Source: Sandaracinaceae bacterium (GTDB taxonomy: Bacteria > Myxococcota_A > Polyangia > Polyangiales > Houyiibacteriaceae). From it: DNA of 64,000 nucleotides. The stretch covers positions 186,001 to 250,000 of the forward strand of contig JADJJE010000001.1 of the NCBI GenBank assembly GCA_016706685.1, read 5' to 3'. Numbering within the stretch: position 1 is the stretch's first letter; every line of letters begins with the position of its first letter. The notes beneath the pieces were generated by a model. That model was not told the DNA's origin. It did no database searches and was given only the letters and a program-made list of their open reading frames with translations. The position numbers and the translations under genes were made by a program. Below are positions 10,255 to 18,753 of this stretch, one piece after another.

Positions 10255-10662
10255 TCAGCTGACGAAGTCCCCCGCCGCCTCGGGCTGGTACGAGACGGCC
10301 AGCAGCTCCAGCTGCAGGGTGCGCCCGGTGGGGCCCGCCCAGTCGATCACCTGACCCACGGACAGCCCCAGCAGCGCGCAGCCGATGGGCGTGAGCACCG
10401 AGACGCGGCCCTCGGCGCCGGCGTCCTGTGGGAACACCAGCGTCAGCTCGTGCTCCTTGCCGCTGATGCGCTCGCGGAAACGGGCGCGGGAATTCATGGT
10501 GACCACGTTGGCGGGCACGGCGTGCGGGTCCACCGGGCGGGCGCGGTCCAGCTCGTCGTAGAGGGCCAGCGCCGTGGGGCTCTCCGGGTTGGCGCGCTCC
10601 AGCATGCGCTCGAGGCGCTCGCGGTCGTGGTGGGTGACGAGGATGGGGGGCATGGGGTTCAT
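10255..10662 (-). CDS. GreA/GreB-C-terminal-domain protein, Rnk-like
   Basis: This 135-residue protein has the layout of Rnk (regulator of nucleoside diphosphate kinase): a short helical N-terminal segment (HHDRERLERML) and a C-terminal FKBP-like GreA/GreB domain (VVTMNSRARFRE, GRVSVLTPIGCALLGLSVGQVIDW). Proteins of this type bind RNA polymerase near the secondary channel. The ATG at 10662 has a weak GAGAG 8 bases upstream; an ATG 9 bases later is possible. It is convergent with the flavoprotein gene, only 3 bases apart. Confidence 0.85.
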   Translation of the reverse strand: MNPMPPILVTHHDRERLERMLERANPESPTALALYDELDRARPVDPHAVPANVVTMNSRARFRERISGKEHELTLVFPQDAGAEGRVSVLTPIGCALLGLSVGQVIDWAGPTGRTLQLELLAVSYQPEAAGDFVS

Positions 10663-10924
10663 GGGAGGTCTCTCTGTGAAGGAGCCAAGGCGCGTGATTG
10701 CGCCGGAGGGGCTCGAAGATGGCCGGGGCAGCGAGGCTCGTCTGCGGACACGTGGGTCTCGCTCGGGACGTTCTGGCTGCGCCACGCTGCACGGGGCAGC
10801 GGCGGGGCCGGAGTCGCTTGGTTGCGCTCCTGGCCGAGCCCTCAACGTAGGCAACTTCGAGCGCCGGTGCAAACGGCGCACTTTTCCGTGACCCGTTCCG
10901 GGGTGGCCGCGCCTCCCTAGAGAC

Positions 10925-11935
10925 ATGCCAGCCTTCACTGTGGTCTCGCGCGTTGCCATCTTCCCCGTCTTGCTGGCCGTCGCGCTCGTGGGGGCCGGCT
11001 GTGAGGAAGACCTGCCTGCCGGAGGAGACGACGCGTCGGTGACGTTGGACGGGTCCGCCCCCACGGACGGCGGCCTCCGCGACGAGGGGCCAGCCGAGGA
11101 TCAAGGCTCACTGCCCGATGCCACTTCACCCACCGACACGAGCGTGACCGTGGACCACGGCGTGACCGCGGACCTGGGCACCGCCCAGGACCAAGGCGGC
11201 GGGACCGGCAGCGGCCTCGTCGAGCTGCTGGACGCGGACACCTGGGCCGAGATGTTCCCCAACCGGAACGCGCTCTACTCCCACGCCGCGCTGGTGGCGG
11301 CGGCCGAGTACTACCCCGCGTTCGCCAGCACCGGCACGCTCACCCAGCGCAGGCGCGAGCTGGCGGCCTTCTTGGCGAACATCGCGCACGAGACCACCGG
11401 CGGCTGGCCCACGGCCCCCGGCGGCGCGCAGGCGTGGGGCCTCTACTTCATCGAAGAGGTGGGCTGCGAGGGCGGCGCGTGCACCGGCTACTGCGACGCG
11501 GGCAACGTGACGTACCCGTGCGCAGCGGGGCGCACGTACCACGGACGCGGCCCCATCCAGCTGTCGTGGAACTACAACTACGGCCAGGTCGGCGCGGTGC
11601 TGGGCCTCGACCTGCTCAACAACCCGTCGCTCGTGACCTCCGACGGCGTGGTGGCCTTCCGCACCGCGCTCTGGTTCTGGATGACAGCGCAGTCGCCGAA
11701 GCCCTCCGCACACGCCGTGATGACGGGTGGCTGGACGCCCACGGCCGGGGACACCGCGGCGGGCCGCACGCCCGGCTTCGGCATGACCATCAACATCATC
11801 AACGGCGGGCTCGAGTGCCAGCAGCCCACCAACAACAAGGTGGAAGACCGCGTGGCCTTCTTCCAGCGCTTCACCACCATGCTGGGCACCACCACGGGCG
11901 ACAACCTGCACTGCGACCAGATGCAGCACTACTGA
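10925..11935 (+). CDS. Lipoprotein with glycoside hydrolase family 19 (chitinase/lysozyme-like) domain
   Basis: This 336-residue protein starts with a lipoprotein signal peptide (lipobox VGAGC, Cys26), followed by an Asp/Thr/Gly-rich linker to about residue 95. The C-terminal 240 residues are a GH19 domain. The catalytic-type HETTGGW lies near residue 155, the Cys-rich VGCEGGACTGYC loop follows, and GRGPIQLSWNYNYG is the family substrate-cleft motif. GH19 enzymes cut chitin or peptidoglycan-like glycans with inversion. A surface-anchored lytic enzyme would fit a predatory or scavenging bacterium, as inference. Confidence 0.9.
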   Translation: MPAFTVVSRVAIFPVLLAVALVGAGCEEDLPAGGDDASVTLDGSAPTDGGLRDEGPAEDQGSLPDATSPTDTSVTVDHGVTADLGTAQDQGGGTGSGLVELLDADTWAEMFPNRNALYSHAALVAAAEYYPAFASTGTLTQRRRELAAFLANIAHETTGGWPTAPGGAQAWGLYFIEEVGCEGGACTGYCDAGNVTYPCAAGRTYHGRGPIQLSWNYNYGQVGAVLGLDLLNNPSLVTSDGVVAFRTALWFWMTAQSPKPSAHAVMTGGWTPTAGDTAAGRTPGFGMTINIINGGLECQQPTNNKVEDRVAFFQRFTTMLGTTTGDNLHCDQMQHY

Positions 11936-11975
11936 CAGCCCGCGAGAGGGCCAGCGGATCGCGGGCCAGAGCCCG

Positions 11976-13127
11976 TCAGGGCGTGCGCTGAGCAGCTCGC
12001 GCGAGCGCGCCCTCGATGGCTGCTCGCTCGCGGTGGAGCTGCCCCTGCGGGAAGCGCGCGTCATAGGCGTCTAGCGCCTGCCGTGCGCCCGCAGGTGACG
12101 TGGTGACCAGTGCGCGTGCCCGCGCCAGCATGCGAGTCTCGGCCACGAGTGGGTCCTCGGGGGGCTCCGGGGCGGTCTGTGGCACTGCGGGAACGCTCAC
12201 GACGACTGGCGTGGTGGGGAGGACCACGGGGGGAGCGGCAGGCACGCTGGCAACCGCTCCGCGCGGCCGGGTGACCGCCCGGCTGGGCGGCTCAGCTGGG
12301 AGAGGGTCCTGGCGGGCATTCGCGGGCAGTTCGGGGCGCGTGTCCTCGAGCCGCGTGGGCGCGGAGGCAGGCGTCCCCGCTCGCGCCGTCCCGAGGGGCC
12401 GCCGCGAAGGAGGCTCCTCATCAGCGGGGGGCGCGATCCGCGGCGTGACCACCACGGCCCCCACGACCACGAGCACCACCGCCACCGTGGCGGCCGCCGC
12501 GGCAGGCGGGGACGCGAAGGCACCCAAGAACGCAGCCAGCAACGCGGCGCAGCGCGCCCGGAGCGCGTGCTTCCGAACCGCGCGGTCGAGCCGCGCCGAG
12601 CCCAGCCGGAGGCGCGAGTGCGCCGTGGCCACAGGACAGCCCACGGTCTCCGCCACCATCTCCATGGGCCAGCCCTCGAGCCGGTGCAGCAGCACCACGT
12701 CGCGCTGGGCTGGCGGCAGCTCGTCGAGCGCGCGGTGCACCAGCGAGCGCGCCTCGTGAGCATGCAGGCTTCGCTCCTGCGGCGGCGGTACGTGCACCTC
12801 GGGTGGCTCCGCCATGGGCGTCTCCACGCGCTGGTGCTTGCGCCGGAGGTTGCGGGCCACGTTCAAGGCCACGGTGTACAGCCAAGGGCGCGCGGAACGC
12901 TGCACATCGAAGGGCCCCGTGTGGCGCAGGGCCACCACGAACACGTCCTGCGCGGCGTCGTCCACGTCTGCCCCGGCGATGCCGAAGCGCAGCAAACAAC
13001 GGCGCACGAACAGCTGGTGCTCACGGACGAAGGCGTCATCGACATGCCGGGACCCCTCGTGCGCGAGAGAGCGCAGAGAGGGGTCCCGGAGGTCACTCGT
13101 GGTGTGCGTCTGCCCGTGCGGCTGCAC
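11976..13127 (-). CDS. ECF sigma factor with C-terminal transmembrane segment and extracytoplasmic tail
   Basis: Residues about 28-100 hold sigma-70 region 2 (DDAAQDVFVVALRH, ARPWLYTVALNVARN) and about 128-185 region 4 (LDELPPAQRDVVLLHRLEGW, VATAHSRLRLG). A single hydrophobic segment follows (about 207-232, AATVAVVLVVVGAVVV), then a Pro/Ala-rich tail ending in a helical ARALVTTSPAGARQALDAYD part. The sigma factor is therefore tethered to the membrane, with a sensor-like region outside, instead of being held by a separate anti-sigma factor. It starts only 3 bases after the stop of the FG-GAP lipoprotein gene, indicating one operon. Confidence 0.88.
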   Translation of the reverse strand: MQPHGQTHTTSDLRDPSLRSLAHEGSRHVDDAFVREHQLFVRRCLLRFGIAGADVDDAAQDVFVVALRHTGPFDVQRSARPWLYTVALNVARNLRRKHQRVETPMAEPPEVHVPPPQERSLHAHEARSLVHRALDELPPAQRDVVLLHRLEGWPMEMVAETVGCPVATAHSRLRLGSARLDRAVRKHALRARCAALLAAFLGAFASPPAAAAATVAVVLVVVGAVVVTPRIAPPADEEPPSRRPLGTARAGTPASAPTRLEDTRPELPANARQDPLPAEPPSRAVTRPRGAVASVPAAPPVVLPTTPVVVSVPAVPQTAPEPPEDPLVAETRMLARARALVTTSPAGARQALDAYDARFPQGQLHRERAAIEGALARAAQRTP

Positions 13128-13130
13128 GCG

Positions 13131-14627
13131 TCAGCCTCCGAAGCCGTAGATGACGTGCACGAGCGACTCCGACTCGAGTTCGCGCGCCTTGGTGCCGAGC
13201 GCCACGTCCAACACTCCGTCGCCGTCCAGGTCACCCATGGCGCCGCCGAGCGACGTGAAGAGCGGCGAGTCCTGGGGCATGGCGTAGGAGAGCCCGGCGC
13301 GGTTCACCACTTCTTCCTCCATCGTGAGGTCGCCAGCGATCACGCCGAGCTCGGGCGTGATGAACGCGAAGGCGTCGATGCCCATCACGAACAGCTGCGT
13401 CCGATCCGCGCCTGCAGGGCGCGCAGCCACCGTCCACCTCGGATACTGCAGATCGAGGCGCAGCTCGCCGTGTCGCTGAGCGATGAGCGCTTCCTGAGCG
13501 TCGCGGCTCCCACCGGGCACGCAGTAGACGCCGCGACGAGTGCTGGGAGCGACATCACTGCCGGCCGTCGTCAGCAGCAGGTCCTCGGTCGCATCGCCAC
13601 AGAAGTCGCCGATGACGGTGCGGGCCGCCCCATCGGGACCCAACGACTCCATGTCGGTGTGGAAGAACGCGGCTCCGAGGAGGTACACGCTCATGGTGCC
13701 CTCATCGCCAACCGTGATGTCGCCCTCGAAGGGGCCATAGAAGATGGCGATGCTGAGCGAGTTCCAGGACCACACCGAGTTCGGGTTCCGGCCGTCGGTC
13801 TGCGTCCAGAGCACGGCCACGTCGGACGCTCCATCGCCGTCGTGGTCCAGCACGCCGCGGACATCGAGGTAGGTGTCCTCGGGCGCCAGCAGACGGGCAC
13901 GCGTCTCCCCCGTCTCGAGGTCGCGCACATGGATGACGGTGTTGCCTACGTCGACGAGGCGGTAGGGCTCGGTCAGGAACTCCTGGCCCGGGACCCCGTC
14001 GAGGTCCTGGAACTCGTGAGGGGAGTGCACCATGTACTCGGAGGTGAACCCATACGCGGGGGTGTGTTGAGCGACCGCCGTGAGCGGGTGGACGCCGGTC
14101 GGCAGCGACCCGCCCTTGACCACGTACACCCCCGTGTCGACTCCGTGAGGTCCCACCGACGACCGCACGGGCATCGGCCAGAAGTGCCGCGACGGCTCGG
14201 CGACCAGGTGCACGATGAGGTCCACGATCCCGTCACCGTCCAGGTCCTGGGCGGCCACACGCCCCACGAACTTCGCCTCCGGGATGGTCAGCGTGAGGTC
14301 CGCGTCGGCAGGGCCCAGCTGGCCCTCGAAGTGTCCTTCCCCGCCAAAGAAAACGAAGACGCCCACCGGAGGGAGGGTCACTTCCCCGTTCTCGAACTCG
14401 AAGTCGAAAGGCTGGGAGGCGTTGGTCCACACGATGAGGTCACCGGTGCCATCGTTGTTCACGTCGGCGATGGCCGTGCTCGAGTCGTAGGCAAACGCGC
14501 CCAGCGTGGTCTGCGGCAGGTCGATGGTGATCTGCCCTGAGGTCCCGACAACGGCGTCGTCGACGCAGCCCTGGATGAGCCCCGAGCACAGGAGACCGAA
14601 TAGCGTGATGTTGGTTCTGGATGACAT
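13131..14627 (-). CDS. FG-GAP/VCBS-repeat lipoprotein
   Basis: This 498-residue lipoprotein (lipobox LIQGC, Cys21) carries repeated calcium-binding-like FG-GAP units such as ADVNNDGTGDLIV, QDLDGDGIVDLIV, LDHDGDGASDVAV and GDLDGDGVLDVAL, which form integrin-alpha-like propeller blades. It is probably exposed on the cell surface. GGAAAGG lies just before the ATG at 14627. The ECF sigma gene follows after 3 bases, so this protein might be a surface partner of the membrane-tethered sigma factor, as inference. Confidence 0.85.
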   Translation of the reverse strand: MSSRTNITLFGLLCSGLIQGCVDDAVVGTSGQITIDLPQTTLGAFAYDSSTAIADVNNDGTGDLIVWTNASQPFDFEFENGEVTLPPVGVFVFFGGEGHFEGQLGPADADLTLTIPEAKFVGRVAAQDLDGDGIVDLIVHLVAEPSRHFWPMPVRSSVGPHGVDTGVYVVKGGSLPTGVHPLTAVAQHTPAYGFTSEYMVHSPHEFQDLDGVPGQEFLTEPYRLVDVGNTVIHVRDLETGETRARLLAPEDTYLDVRGVLDHDGDGASDVAVLWTQTDGRNPNSVWSWNSLSIAIFYGPFEGDITVGDEGTMSVYLLGAAFFHTDMESLGPDGAARTVIGDFCGDATEDLLLTTAGSDVAPSTRRGVYCVPGGSRDAQEALIAQRHGELRLDLQYPRWTVAARPAGADRTQLFVMGIDAFAFITPELGVIAGDLTMEEEVVNRAGLSYAMPQDSPLFTSLGGAMGDLDGDGVLDVALGTKARELESESLVHVIYGFGG

Positions 14628-14697
14628 GTTGACCCTTTCCTCTCCCCTCGATCTGTTGGGACCCAGCCCGCGTCATCACGCTATTTGCGGGAGCCGC

Positions 14698-15636
14698 TCA
14701 ATCTACCGCGCCGAGACGCACCATGAGCGCCAGGTCGAGGCGCACCCCCACCGCAGGGAGCTGGTGGATCACCAGCGCGACCCCACCCTGGTTCACGGAG
14801 AACGACGTGCGCGTCAGCGCCAACTCCAGCATGGCCGTGGTCACGAACCAGACGTGCCGCCCTAGCGCCAGCTCGCCCCCGAGCCCTGCCCCCACCCGCA
14901 CGTGCGGCGCGCGGATGGTGGTGTTCGCCACGATGAGGTCCTCGGTGGTGGCGCGCAGCTGCCCCACCACGAGGTTGCCGCAGGGGCCAACGGCCGCCAC
15001 CCGTGAGTTCAGGACGGCCCCGCACAGGGCGAGGCTGCCCGTCAGCGCGCGCAGCTCCATGCGCCCCTCGATGGCCGGCGTGCTGACCGCCTGGCCCAGC
15101 GAAGCCCGCGCGAGCGCCAACAGCCGACCGCGTCGAAACCCGACGACCAAGCTGCCGTCGGCGTAGGCGCTGGGCAAGACACGGAACACCCCACCTGCAG
15201 AGAGGCCCACGCTCCAGCGCTGCTCCCGGGCCTCTGCCACGCGCGCACGCTGCTCGGCCACGGCACCGTCCAGGATCAACGCCGACACCAGCACCAGCGT
15301 CTCGTCCAGGTCGCGGCAGTCTGGCGAGTGGCTCACGAGGTCCCGCCGGGTGAGCTGCGTCCCGGCTTCGTCGAAGACCACCAGGGTCAGCTTGAACGCG
15401 CCCTCCTCGAGGCGGATGTCCACGCGCAGCTCGAGGGCGCCCCGGGACGTGGTGGTGAGCGCTTCGTGCACGCGCCCCGTGAGCGTCTCGCGGTCCACGC
15501 AGTGGCTCACGTCATCCCCCGTGGAGAGCAGCACACGGTGAGCGCTGGCCGCCTGCGGGATCCCCACCATGGCCACGCAGAACGCCACACAGGCCGCAAG
15601 CCTGACGCAGGACGTGGAGGCTCCTTGCAGCGTCAT
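14698..15636 (-). CDS. Secreted outer-membrane-type hypothetical protein
   Basis: This protein of about 312 residues has a signal peptide ending near QAASA (residue 32). The first mature part contains SPDCRDLDETLVLVSALILD, a Cys-plus-hydrophobic pattern that I recall from myxobacterial proteins encoded near extended ECF sigma factors. The C-terminal 170 residues alternate Gly and hydrophobic residues (VGLSAGGVFRVLPSAYADGSLVVGFRRG, VGAGLGGELALGRHVWFV), suggesting a small outer-membrane barrel. The start at 15636 lacks a good ribosome-binding site. It precedes the FG-GAP gene on the same strand by 70 bases. Confidence 0.6.
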   Translation of the reverse strand: MTLQGASTSCVRLAACVAFCVAMVGIPQAASAHRVLLSTGDDVSHCVDRETLTGRVHEALTTTSRGALELRVDIRLEEGAFKLTLVVFDEAGTQLTRRDLVSHSPDCRDLDETLVLVSALILDGAVAEQRARVAEAREQRWSVGLSAGGVFRVLPSAYADGSLVVGFRRGRLLALARASLGQAVSTPAIEGRMELRALTGSLALCGAVLNSRVAAVGPCGNLVVGQLRATTEDLIVANTTIRAPHVRVGAGLGGELALGRHVWFVTTAMLELALTRTSFSVNQGGVALVIHQLPAVGVRLDLALMVRLGAVD

Positions 15637-15692
15637 CGCACAGGAGGTTAGCAGCCCGTCAGCGAACGGCTCGCCCCTATCGCGCCGCGGCC

Positions 15693-16349
15693 TCAGCTCC
15701 CGGTGAGCGCCACCGTGAACGCGAACGTGAACTGCGCCGCGTAGTAGAGCGGCAGGCCCCACAGGCGGTTGCCGAAGCCTGCGTCCAGGAAGCGGTCGCG
15801 CGCCACCGAGATGTCGGAGCCGTAGAACGCCAGCGCGCCGACGGGCACGGCCAGCAGCCCGTTGACGCCGAAGTGGCCGAAAGCCAGCGCCACCATGAGC
15901 GCGATGATGCTCATGTAGGCCAGCACGGGGCCACGCATGGTGTCCTCCACGTGCTTCAGCACCCACGCGCCGATGATCAAGCTGAGCACCAGCATGATGA
16001 CCACGCCGCCGGCGAACCAGAGCACGTCCACACCGCCCAAGACGAACGCCGCGGCAAACGCGATGTGTCCGAACAGGAAGCTGAGCAGGCCGCACAGAAA
16101 CAGCGGGCGCGCGCGCCACATGAGGAACACGTCGCCGAAGAACGAGAAGACCAGCGCGGTGAAGATGGCCAGGTGGAAGGCGTGCCCGTAGACCTTGCCC
16201 GTGAGGGCCACGCCCAGGAAGCCGAGCGACGCCAGCGGCTTCGACAAGCGCACCTGCGTCCAACGGTCGTGCTTCTCACCGTGCAGCGTGACGGCGAGCG
16301 CGATGAGGGAGACCAACGTGAAGACGAGAGCCCACGAGGTGGGGCTCAA
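15693..16349 (-). CDS. YhhN/TMEM86 family membrane protein (probable lysoplasmalogenase)
   Basis: This 218-residue protein has about eight transmembrane helices and the YhhN family pattern: SKPLASLGFLGVAL, FSFFGDVFLMW, SFLFGHIAFA, YGSDISVARDRF and NRLWGLPLYYAAQ. Characterised family members hydrolyse the vinyl-ether bond of lysoplasmalogens. Myxobacteria are among the bacteria known to make plasmalogens, so the assignment is plausible here. Its ATG overlaps the stop of the upstream acyl-CoA synthetase by 4 bases, so the two are translated as one lipid-metabolism operon. Confidence 0.85.
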   Translation of the reverse strand: MSPTSWALVFTLVSLIALAVTLHGEKHDRWTQVRLSKPLASLGFLGVALTGKVYGHAFHLAIFTALVFSFFGDVFLMWRARPLFLCGLLSFLFGHIAFAAAFVLGGVDVLWFAGGVVIMLVLSLIIGAWVLKHVEDTMRGPVLAYMSIIALMVALAFGHFGVNGLLAVPVGALAFYGSDISVARDRFLDAGFGNRLWGLPLYYAAQFTFAFTVALTGS

Positions 16350-18181
16350 AGCCGGACCTCGCCGCGGCCGATGGCGGCCCAGAGCTCGGCGGTGAGAGGC
16401 ACGTACGCGTCGTCGATCAACACGAAGAGCGGGTCCGCCACCTTGGCTGGGTCTGCGCCGTCGTGCTTCAGCTGGTTCTTCTGCACCTTGAACGTGCCCG
16501 TGAGCTCGAGCGCGCTCTGCACGCGCACGAAGCGCGGGCGCGCGTACGCCGGGAGCGACTCGGCCTCCTTGCGCAGGGCGGCGAGGTCCAGCTTCTTGCC
16601 CGGGTCCAGCACCACGGCCACCAAGCCGCAGGCGCCCTCTTGGCTGGGAACGCGCACGCCCACCACGGTGGCCTCGGCCACGTTCGGGGTCTGGGCCAGC
16701 ACGTCCGCCACCTCGGCCGTGGACACGTTCTCGCCGCGCCAGCGGTACGTGTCGCCGATGCGGTCCACGAAGTAGTAGAAGCCCAGGTCGTCGCGGCGCA
16801 GCAGGTCCCCGGAGCGGAAGTACTCGTCGCCCGGCTCGAACACGTTGCGCAGCACCTTCTTGCTGGTGGCGGCCGCGTCCGTGTACCCGCGGAACTCGGT
16901 GGCCGGCGTCTTGATGGCGCCCAGCTTCACCAGCAGCTCGCCGGGCTCGTCAGCCGTGCTCTCCACACAGAAGCCCTGCGCGTCGCGCACGTGGTCGTCA
17001 GCCTCCACGTCGTACTTGGCGAGGCGCATCCAGCCCATGCCGCCGAAGGGCATGCGGCCCACCGAGCCGCGCTTGCCGCTGAAGTTCAGCAGGAAGCCGG
17101 GCGCCTCGGTGGCGGCGTAGAACTCGCGCACGTCGGCGATGCCGAAGCGCTCCTGGAACGGGCCCCACACGTCGGAGCGGAGTCCGTTGCCCACGGCCAC
17201 GCGCAGCGTGTTGTCGCGCTCGTCCGGGTGCTCGGGCGTGTTCACCAGGTAGCGGCACAGCTCCCCGATGTAGATCATGGCCGTGGCCCGATAGCGCTTC
17301 ACGTCGGACCAGAACTGCGTGGCGCTGAACGTGGCGCGCAGAGCCACCGGCACGCGCGCCATGATGCAGCCGCCGATGCCGATCATGAAGCCGTTGGCGT
17401 GATAGAGCGGCAGCACGCAGTAGAGCTTGTCGCCCGGCTGCCAGTCGAACATGAGCGGGCCGAAGCCGGCCGCCGCCGAGAGCGCGCGCCCGTGCGAGAT
17501 GCGGCAGGGCTTGGGCATGCCGGTGGTGCCCGACGTGTAGATATAGATGAAGTCGTCGTCCACGCTGACCGGCGCGGGCGGAAACGGAGCCGCCGGCGCC
17601 TTGTCCAGCTCGGTCTCGAGCTCACCGCGGCCGAAGGTCATGACGCGCAGGGCGTGCAGGTCGTCGCGCTCGGCGACGGCGGCGGCGAGCGACGCCTCCA
17701 CCAGCACCACGTTCGCCTTGCTGACCAGCAGCGCGTGCGAGAGCGGCCGCCCGCGCAGGTTGCTGTTGATCATGGCGGTGGTGGCGCCCACGCGCGTGCA
17801 CCCCAGCACCAGCGCCACGTAGAGCGGCGAGTTGGTGCCCACCAGCGCCACCACGTCGCCCTTGCGGACCCCGAGGCCGCGCAGCACGTGGGCAATGCGT
17901 GACGTCAGCCGCTCGAGGGTGCGCCAGGTCAGCCGCTGGTCACCCATCTCGAGGGCCAGCTCGTGGCCGGCCTCGCGCGCGTTCTCCTGCAGCACCTCCA
18001 GCAGCGTGGTGCGGGTGCCGCGCTTCATCTGCACCAGCGTGGGCAGCGTCTTGCCGGCCAGGCGAGGCAAGAGCGAGAGCTCGGCGCGCACGGAGTCGCG
18101 CCACTCGGCGTGGGCGGCGTTCTGGGCGGCGCCTGTGATGACGTCCTTGAGGATCGCGAGGGGGGCCGGGCTGCGCTTCAT
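16346..18181 (-). CDS. Long-chain acyl-CoA synthetase, FadD/FATP-like (AMP-binding)
   Basis: This 611-residue adenylate-forming enzyme activates fatty acids to acyl-CoA by way of acyl-AMP. The P-loop-like motif is YIYTSGTTGMPK, followed by YCVLPLYHANG, EFYAATEAPG, YFRSGDLLRRD and the C-terminal hinge-type YRWRGENVSTAEV, all closest to the very-long-chain/FATP branch. ATG at 18181 (MKRSPAPLA) is taken as the start; an upstream in-frame ATG would add 28 residues with no family match. It is coupled to the lysoplasmalogenase-type gene downstream. Confidence 0.92.
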   Translation of the reverse strand: MKRSPAPLAILKDVITGAAQNAAHAEWRDSVRAELSLLPRLAGKTLPTLVQMKRGTRTTLLEVLQENAREAGHELALEMGDQRLTWRTLERLTSRIAHVLRGLGVRKGDVVALVGTNSPLYVALVLGCTRVGATTAMINSNLRGRPLSHALLVSKANVVLVEASLAAAVAERDDLHALRVMTFGRGELETELDKAPAAPFPPAPVSVDDDFIYIYTSGTTGMPKPCRISHGRALSAAAGFGPLMFDWQPGDKLYCVLPLYHANGFMIGIGGCIMARVPVALRATFSATQFWSDVKRYRATAMIYIGELCRYLVNTPEHPDERDNTLRVAVGNGLRSDVWGPFQERFGIADVREFYAATEAPGFLLNFSGKRGSVGRMPFGGMGWMRLAKYDVEADDHVRDAQGFCVESTADEPGELLVKLGAIKTPATEFRGYTDAAATSKKVLRNVFEPGDEYFRSGDLLRRDDLGFYYFVDRIGDTYRWRGENVSTAEVADVLAQTPNVAEATVVGVRVPSQEGACGLVAVVLDPGKKLDLAALRKEAESLPAYARPRFVRVQSALELTGTFKVQKNQLKHDGADPAKVADPLFVLIDDAYVPLTAELWAAIGRGEVRL

Positions 18182-18366
18182 GGTGCGGCAGGATACGCGA
18201 TCCCGACGCCGAGGGCTGCTCCCGTCGCCAGGCCGGGCGCACAAGGATTCGGCCTTCTCCGTCATCTGGGTTACACTGCCTGCGGATGTGGGCCCCGGCG
18301 AATGACCCCGCCCGGCTTCACTCCCCGCGAAGTGGCACTACAGTACGGCTCGCACGAGGAAGACCG

Positions 18367-18753
18367 ATGCCCACCTGGTCCGATGTTCAAGAGTACGCCC
18401 GCTCGAAGTACGAGCTCACCGAAGACACCGAAAACAGCTTCAAGCTGATCTTCGAGTATCAAAACGACCGCCTGCAGGCCGTCATCGTGTCCCGCTTCGA
18501 GGCCATGGGCCGCGAGTGGGTGGACTTTGCGTCCGCCTGCGCCAAGCGCGAGGACCTGGACCCGGAGGTGGCCCTCCAGCGCAACTTCGGCTTCGCCGTG
18601 GGCGGACTGTGCCTCGACAAGGGCGTCTACGTGGTGCGCTACAGCGTGCAGCTGGACACCATGGACATGGACGAGTTCGAGCTGCCGCTCCACGTGGTGG
18701 CCCGCACGGCAGACAAGCTGGAACAAGAGATCACCGGCAAGGACGAATTCTGA
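18367..18753 (+). CDS. Small YbjN / type III chaperone-like protein
   Basis: This 128-residue acidic protein is predicted to have an alpha/beta fold (SFKLIFEYQNDRLQAVIVSRFE, VYVVRYSVQLDTMDMDEFELPLHVVARTADKLEQE) resembling the YbjN/CesT chaperone-like family. I would not name a partner from sequence alone. Its TGA overlaps the ATG of the Rieske oxygenase gene (TGATG), so the two are translationally coupled and the protein may serve the oxygenase. Confidence 0.6.
   Translation: MPTWSDVQEYARSKYELTEDTENSFKLIFEYQNDRLQAVIVSRFEAMGREWVDFASACAKREDLDPEVALQRNFGFAVGGLCLDKGVYVVRYSVQLDTMDMDEFELPLHVVARTADKLEQEITGKDEF

Noticed and set aside
12567..14540. A 657-codon plus-strand frame across the ECF sigma and FG-GAP genes
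   Set aside because: It crosses two genes with clear domains in the opposite strand and shows only shadow composition.
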